45,308 nt of DNA from Bacteroidales bacterium (GTDB taxonomy: Bacteria > Bacteroidota > Bacteroidia > Bacteroidales > P3), in assembly GCA_017960605.1 (NCBI GenBank), contig JAGCYV010000014.1:1-45308 (forward strand), given 5' to 3'. The first letter of the stretch is position 1. Every line of letters begins with the position of its first letter. A program made the translations under genes and the position numbers. This document shows positions 41,227 to 45,308 of this stretch, one piece after another. Under the pieces are notes generated by a model. That model had not been told where the DNA came from and did not search any database. It saw only the letters and a program-made list of their open reading frames with translations.

Positions 41227-41281
41227 ATCTAAGCGATTTCGCGAAGAAACTACGCAAGAAGTTTGGTTGCGAAAGCGGGTG

Positions 41282-41312
41282 CAAAGGTACTAACTTTTTG
41301 CGAACTGGCAAA
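41282..41312 (-). promoter_or_regulatory. Promoter for tRNA-His
   Basis: TACCTTTG (41282-41289) and TTTG (41309-41312) with a 19-bp spacer; closely similar to the tRNA-Asp promoter. Confidence 0.8.
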
Positions 41313-41414
41313 ATATTTTTCTCTTTTTTATGGTAAGGTGTTGGAATATAGCGTGAAATAATATTGTCGCCGTGGCGGTTTCCCTGTCAGGAAATGGATG
41401 CCGACAGGTGTCGG

Positions 41415-42905
41415 TTACATTTTTTTCATGCCTGGCAGGAGGACGATTGTCGAGGCGGCAAGGCCGTAGTACATGGCATCGCCAGGCAGGGCGAGCATGC
41501 CGGCGGCGAGCATCACCACGGTGCCGGCTATCATGCTGGCTGTCACCGCGCGTGGGTTGAAACGTCCCGGCAACCATAGGGCGAAACTCAGCGGCAGCAG
41601 CAGTGCGGCAGCACGCAGTCCGAGGGAGAGAAATCCCAGGTCGTTGATGAACGTCCGCTGCATGAAATGCCCCATGACCATGGCCAACAGCAGCAACAGC
41701 ACTATGGACAGGCGTGTCTGTGCCAGCAGGTTGATGCGTGATGTACGCTTCAGTGCCGTGAGCAGGTTACCATAAACATCGCGTGTCAGTATCGTCGCCG
41801 CACCGAGCACCAAACCGCTTCCGCAACCCAGTATGTTGATAAGCAGCGTGCCCAGCGCTATGCCGCCGAGCCATGCCGGCAGGTGTGCCAGTATGAATGT
41901 CGGGAATGCCTGCAGCGAGTTCTCCATCACGCCGATGCCGTCGGGCAACTGCTCTCCGGCAACCTGCAGGGCGGTCAACTCGGCCGCCGTCACATAATGG
42001 CCGCGCATGTACATTCCCACCAGCGTGCAGGCGGCACCGATGAGCGGGATGAGTGCCGCACAATAGACGGCGCCGCGCTTGGCCTTGCGCGTTGTCGCGG
42101 CCGACCAGATACCCTGGGCGTAGGTCTGTGTGCACACCACACCGAGTGTCAGCGACAGGCATCCCCCGAGGTCTTTCAACGGTCCTCGTGCCAGGAAAGT
42201 GCCGTAGCGACGGTGTATGTCTTCGGCGCAGGTAATGTCGTTCATCGCCGCCAGCTGCGGGCTTTCGTAGATAGCCGCTATGCTCTCGCGTATGCCGCCG
42301 AGCCCGTGGCCTATTTTCCATACCGCCACGCCTGCAGCGATGGAACTGATGTAGAGCAGCACCAGCTTCACAATGCCTCCTGCGCCTGCACTTTTGATGC
42401 CGCCCGAGAGCACCAATGCCGCAATGAGCACGGCGCCAATGGCCAGCGCCAACGTTGTGGAGGCCCCGAAGAGGCTGCTAATCATGGCCGACGAGGAGAG
42501 TAACTGTGATGTGATGCTGATGAATATGCCCACCAGAAAGAGGATGGAGCCCACCGTCTCGGCACGGCGGCCGTACTGCTGCTTCACTATCTCCATCAGT
42601 GTGGAGCATCCGCTGCGTCGCAGCGGACCGGCATACATCACCCCCAGCACCAATGCGCCGAGGGCCGCCCCTATGGTGAACCACCAGGCCGAGAGGCCGA
42701 ACGAGAAGGCCAGCTGGGCAGTGCCGATGGTGCTCTGTCCGCCGACGAGGGTGCCCAGGATGGCGCCACAGACCATCCACGAGCCCGCGCGGCCGCCTGT
42801 GGCAAAGCTGCTGGCATCCTTCACCTTGCGGCCCGACGCTATGCTCACCGCCAGCAGAACGCCGACGGTGAGGAGGATGCCGATGATATGTATAGTAGTC
42901 AGCAT
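41415..42905 (-). CDS. Sodium:solute symporter family protein
   Basis: A 496-residue inner-membrane protein with about 13 hydrophobic segments. The N-terminal signature SGRKVKDASSFATGGRAGSWM and the Na+ site region GTLVGGQSTIGTAQLAF match the SSS family (related to PanF and PutP). The substrate cannot be told from sequence. It follows the AraC-type gene by 48 bp on the same strand and may be under its control. A second, truncated copy of its first 86 residues lies at 44728-45003. Both copies are about 88% identical in protein. Confidence 0.92.
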   Translation of the reverse strand: MLTTIHIIGILLTVGVLLAVSIASGRKVKDASSFATGGRAGSWMVCGAILGTLVGGQSTIGTAQLAFSFGLSAWWFTIGAALGALVLGVMYAGPLRRSGCSTLMEIVKQQYGRRAETVGSILFLVGIFISITSQLLSSSAMISSLFGASTTLALAIGAVLIAALVLSGGIKSAGAGGIVKLVLLYISSIAAGVAVWKIGHGLGGIRESIAAIYESPQLAAMNDITCAEDIHRRYGTFLARGPLKDLGGCLSLTLGVVCTQTYAQGIWSAATTRKAKRGAVYCAALIPLIGAACTLVGMYMRGHYVTAAELTALQVAGEQLPDGIGVMENSLQAFPTFILAHLPAWLGGIALGTLLINILGCGSGLVLGAATILTRDVYGNLLTALKRTSRINLLAQTRLSIVLLLLLAMVMGHFMQRTFINDLGFLSLGLRAAALLLPLSFALWLPGRFNPRAVTASMIAGTVVMLAAGMLALPGDAMYYGLAASTIVLLPGMKKM

Positions 42906-42953
42906 AGTTTAGCTTAGTACATTTTTGCCTCAAAAAACGCAAGCCGTCACGAA

Positions 42954-43757
42954 TTATTGCATAGCAATGGCATGTCGGGTGGGCAAATTCCCCATTCTGC
43001 GACACTCGCTGGGCGACATACCCGTGTGGGTTTTGAAGTATTTTCGGAAAGTGAACTGCTCGGGGAAGCCCAAACGGTCGGCTATTTCTTTGATTTGCAA
43101 GTCAGACTGGAGCAATAGATGTCTGGCTTGACCTATGATGAAGAGATGTATCCACTGCATAGGGGTGCGTCCGGTATGTTGATGGACAAGCGTTGAAAAG
43201 TGGCGCACCGAGAGCGAGGCCTCGGCAGCATAGTCGGCCACCGTGCGCCGCTCGGCATAATGGCAAGCCAGCGACTGCATAAAACCCACAAAGACCCGTT
43301 CGCTGCGCGAAGGTTTTTCCGCTACTGGATGGCTGGTCGCGGCCATGCGGTATAGAACTTCCAGAATCACCTGCAAGCGGAGAATCGTGGTCAGACGGTT
43401 GTACATCTGCCGGAAGATTTCGGTCTCTGGTTGCGAAGCCTCGCGGTCGGCTATGCGTCTGTCTATATCGACGACATAGCCTATAGCTTCCTCGTCGAGC
43501 ACTATGCAAGGCAAAGAGTCGTTGACCGCAGGCACCATCTGCGAAAAGTATGGTGTCGTCTCGGCCATCACCCGGTCGGCATCCTCTGTGACGACACACT
43601 CCCTGTAGTCTTCGCTGCGTTCCAACTCCACCGTAGGCAGCATTGGAGTGATTATCGTAGCCAGACCCCGCTTCACGTGGCACAAACGGCTGCCCACAAT
43701 GCGTGTCGCCGTACCACAGACGCAAAGCGATATTCCCACTTTTTGCTCCATAACCAT
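42954..43757 (-). CDS. AraC-family transcription regulator
   Basis: The 267-residue protein ends in an AraC double helix-turn-helix (about 165-260), seen as TVADYAAEASLSVRHFSTLVHQ and SDLQIKEIADRLGFPEQFTFRKYFKTHTGMSPSE. The N-terminal part is a probable effector domain without a family I can name. Start codons at 43757 and 43751 are both possible (MVMEQKVG); the longer ORF crosses the promoter and is rejected. It is divergent from the HXXEE membrane gene and upstream of the symporter, so both are candidate targets. Confidence 0.92.
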   Translation of the reverse strand: MVMEQKVGISLCVCGTATRIVGSRLCHVKRGLATIITPMLPTVELERSEDYRECVVTEDADRVMAETTPYFSQMVPAVNDSLPCIVLDEEAIGYVVDIDRRIADREASQPETEIFRQMYNRLTTILRLQVILEVLYRMAATSHPVAEKPSRSERVFVGFMQSLACHYAERRTVADYAAEASLSVRHFSTLVHQHTGRTPMQWIHLFIIGQARHLLLQSDLQIKEIADRLGFPEQFTFRKYFKTHTGMSPSECRRMGNLPTRHAIAMQ

Positions 43758-43772
43758 TCTATTTTTGATTTG

Positions 43773-43805
43773 CAAAGATACAAATAAATAATCAAAACGT
43801 ACAAA
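43773..43805 (-). promoter_or_regulatory. Promoter for the AraC-type regulator
   Basis: TATCTTTG (43773-43780) and TTTG (43802-43805) with a 21-bp spacer; the leader is only about 10 nt. Confidence 0.7.
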
Positions 43806-43832
43806 TTGCTCAACCAAACAGACGCATTGCTC

Positions 43833-43863
43833 TTTGCCACATGGCAGAATGACAGTACTTTTG
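43833..43863 (+). promoter_or_regulatory. Promoter for the HXXEE gene
   Basis: TTTG (43833-43836) and TACTTTTG (43856-43863), 19-bp spacer. Divergent from the AraC promoter, 28 bp between the -33 boxes. Confidence 0.8.
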
Positions 43864-43867
43864 CATC

Positions 43868-43921
43868 ATGAAAATAAAAGGAAAACATTCTTACAAACAA
43901 CTAAAAACCAAACACAAATGA
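43868..43921 (+). CDS. Possible 17-residue leader peptide before the HXXEE gene
   Basis: ATG at 43868 opens a Lys-rich peptide (MKIKGKHSYKQLKTKHK) whose TGA overlaps the ATG of the HXXEE gene (ATGA at 43918-43921). The ATG lies 5 bp after the -7 box, at or near the predicted transcription start, so it would have almost no leader. It may couple translation of the membrane gene, or it may be chance. Confidence 0.35.
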   Translation: MKIKGKHSYKQLKTKHK

Positions 43922-44547
43922 ATAAGGCAATCAACAACTGGCACAACATTTCGGTCTTTCTGGCCGGTGCCGCAGCCCTTGTGGCCATCCTGGTGCCGAT
44001 GGGCGATGAATCACGGCTGCTGCTCGCCGCCATCGCTGTGCTTTTTCTCCATTTCTTCGAAGAGTTCGGCTGGCCGGGCGGATTCCCGCTGATGGGTATG
44101 CGGGTGCTGATGAACAGCAATGAACCCGACTCCTCGAAGTGGGGTGTGAACAATCTGAGTTCAATGTTCGGCAACTGGGGATTCCTGCTGCTGGTGTATA
44201 TCCTGCCGCTATGTCTGCCGGGAGTGCGTTTTCTCAAGCTGGCGGCATTTATGTTCCTCTTTGCCGAGGTGCTGATGCACTGCGTGCTTTTCCCCATCCG
44301 GCTCCGCAGCCTCTACAACGCCGGCCTCATCACCACCTTCGGTCTGGGTGCCATAGCCTGCTGCTATTTCTTTGGCGGTGTGTTCGATGCCAGCATGTTT
44401 GTGTGGTACGACTGGGTGCTGGCTGTCGTGTGGTTTGCCGCTGTATTTGTCTTTTCATTCCGCTCCAAGCTTTATTGGAACCTCGGCAAGAAACCCAGAT
44501 ACCCACTCACCGAGCAGTCGGCCTTCGGCCCGTTTAAGAAGTCCTGA
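43918..44547 (+). CDS. HXXEE domain membrane protein
   Basis: A 209-residue integral membrane protein with about six hydrophobic segments. The family motif HFFEE (AVLFLHFFEEFGWPGGFPLMGM) is near residue 43. HXXEE proteins are of unknown function; the conserved His and Glu pair could bind metal or act on a lipid. The start at 43918 is chosen since the longer ORF crosses the promoter. It is transcribed divergently from the AraC-type regulator and ends at a symmetric terminator. Confidence 0.85.
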   Translation: MNKAINNWHNISVFLAGAAALVAILVPMGDESRLLLAAIAVLFLHFFEEFGWPGGFPLMGMRVLMNSNEPDSSKWGVNNLSSMFGNWGFLLLVYILPLCLPGVRFLKLAAFMFLFAEVLMHCVLFPIRLRSLYNAGLITTFGLGAIACCYFFGGVFDASMFVWYDWVLAVVWFAAVFVFSFRSKLYWNLGKKPRYPLTEQSAFGPFKKS

Positions 44548-44571
44548 AAGCCGAGCACAACACAATGCAAA

Positions 44572-44604
44572 AAAGGCTGGCAAAGCATTTCTTTGCCAGC
44601 CTTT
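44572..44604. terminator. Bidirectional terminator after the HXXEE gene
   Basis: A perfect 14-bp stem (44572-44585 with 44591-44604) with loop CATTT, flanked by AAAAAA on the left and TTT on the right. Confidence 0.9.
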
Positions 44605-44626
44605 CGCATTTCCCTTAATGTTTACA

Positions 44627-44745
44627 TCAATCGATATAACGTGCCACGTCTTCAATAGATGGCCGGTCGATCGGCAGTTTGACGAGGTTCCATGGACCAT
44701 CGGGGTCGTCGGGACGATAGGGATAGACTACATACCATACCTCTG
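44627..44745 (-). pseudogene. Possible remnant of the 3' end of an unknown gene
   Basis: Just past the break in the truncated symporter, another frame reads VWYVVYPYRPDDPDGPWN and ends PSIEDVARYID before TGA (44627-44629), with normal codon use for this genome. It is not in frame with the symporter fragment and matches no part of the intact copy. It may be the end of a gene lost by deletion. I do not recognise it. Confidence 0.35.
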
Positions 44746-45003
44746 CACCAATGCGCCGAGGGCCGCCCCTATGGTGAACCACCAGGCCGAAAGACCGAAC
44801 GAGAAGGCCAGTTGTGCCGTGCCAATGGTTGACTGGCCACCCACGAGGGTGCCCAGTATGGCGCCGCAGACCATCCATGAGCCCGACCGGCCGCCGGTGG
44901 TGAACGCCTTGGCGTCCTTGACCTTGCGGCCCGAAAGTATACTCACCGCCAGCAGCAGGCTGACGGTGAGTAATATGCCGATAATATGTACTGTCGTGAG
45001 CAC
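44728..45003 (-). pseudogene. Truncated second copy of the sodium:solute symporter
   Basis: The first 86 residues, MLTTVHIIGILLTV to GAALGALV, repeat the start of the symporter at 41415-42905 (about 88% identity). After that the sequence leaves homology at about 44746 and meets a stop after five more codons (QRYGM). The start is GTG, directly after the TAA of the IorB gene. Only two of about 13 membrane helices remain, so it cannot transport. Confidence 0.85.
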
Positions 45004-45306
45004 TTATTTGGCGTCGCGACCGGCGCGGATGGCTTTGATGTTGGTCTCGACCACGGCGTCGCCCTTGCGGCCGAAGATGGCTTTGATGGCCTTCTCCAAC
45101 TCCTCGAAAGGAAGCTCGAGGTAGGGGGCGGCGGCACCGAGCAGCACCATGTTGCCGCGGGCGTTGAGCTCCTTGGCGATGGCGTTGGCGTTGAAGCTGA
45201 CGCACTTCTTCAGCTTGGCCAGTTCGGCGTTGACCTTCTCAATCTCGGGATAGTTCTTGATGTTGATGAAGGGGTCGCTGTTGGTGATGACGGCGCCGTC
45301 GGGGGC
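45004..45306 (-). CDS. 2-oxoacid:ferredoxin oxidoreductase gamma-type subunit (IorB-like), partial
   Basis: The C-terminal 100 residues of a pyruvate/ketoisovalerate oxidoreductase gamma-domain protein run in from the right edge. NSDPFINIKNYPEIEKV, FNANAIAKELNARGNMVLLGAAAPYLELPF and FGRKGDAVVETNIKAIRAG match IorB, the small subunit of indolepyruvate ferredoxin oxidoreductase. With IorA it converts aryl pyruvates to aryl-acetyl-CoA in anaerobes. The start and IorA lie outside the window. The truncated symporter begins at its stop codon. Confidence 0.85.
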   Translation of the reverse strand, partial: APDGAVITNSDPFINIKNYPEIEKVNAELAKLKKCVSFNANAIAKELNARGNMVLLGAAAPYLELPFEELEKAIKAIFGRKGDAVVETNIKAIRAGRDAK

Positions 45307-45308
45307 CA

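Overview
This window comes from a GC-rich member of the Bacteroidota, most likely an anaerobic member of the order Bacteroidales. Evidence for this: promoters of the TAnnTTTG / TTTG type in front of many genes, a tmRNA tag reading GENNYALAA, the gliding/type IX protein GldH, a secreted protein with a type IX sorting tail, SusB-type GH97 and GH78 glycosidases, and an IorB-type 2-oxoacid ferredoxin oxidoreductase subunit. Family and genus cannot be fixed from the sequence alone.

Layout. 1-6156 (minus strand): ferritin with an early stop, rubredoxin, a BspA-like secreted protein, then tRNA-Ser > serS > fprA > hrb, an oxygen/nitric-oxide detoxification pair behind seryl-tRNA synthetase. 6477-10823 (plus): a PlsC-like acyltransferase and purL. 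10888-17536 (plus): an overlapping glycan operon of GH97, GH78, TfoX-domain protein, aldose 1-epimerase and a DUF3298-type lipoprotein. 17599-23269: a small lipoprotein (minus), pepD (plus), a diacylglycerol kinase and a KefB-type antiporter (minus). 23541-29939 (plus): holB, ricT-like, gldH, PBP1A, rlmN, a cell-envelope and replication operon. 29942-39696 (minus): VanX-like dipeptidase and an unrecognised protein; then TPR/OmpA-like lipoprotein > pssA > queA > comF; then a nucleotidyltransferase > AddB-like nuclease. 40294-41226 (minus): tmRNA, tRNA-Asp and tRNA-His. 41415-45306: a sodium:solute symporter and an AraC regulator, a divergent HXXEE membrane protein, a truncated second copy of the symporter, and the end of iorB.

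Non-coding structure is the most unusual part. Two rod-like inverted repeats (2704-2820 and 18212-18339) differ in their helix sequences but keep the same internal loops and the same CCACGCC block at the same offset. Both lie downstream of a minus-strand promoter and upstream of a gene for an exported protein, so they look like a structured RNA family. Arrays of 11-bp units recur at four places. Two of them are related and end exactly 26 bp upstream of the -33 box of plsC and holB. Short tandem repeats of 7, 8 or 9 bp sit across gene junctions, where they supply stop or start codons, or inside genes. The 3' end of the tmRNA gene is partly duplicated about 150 bp downstream.
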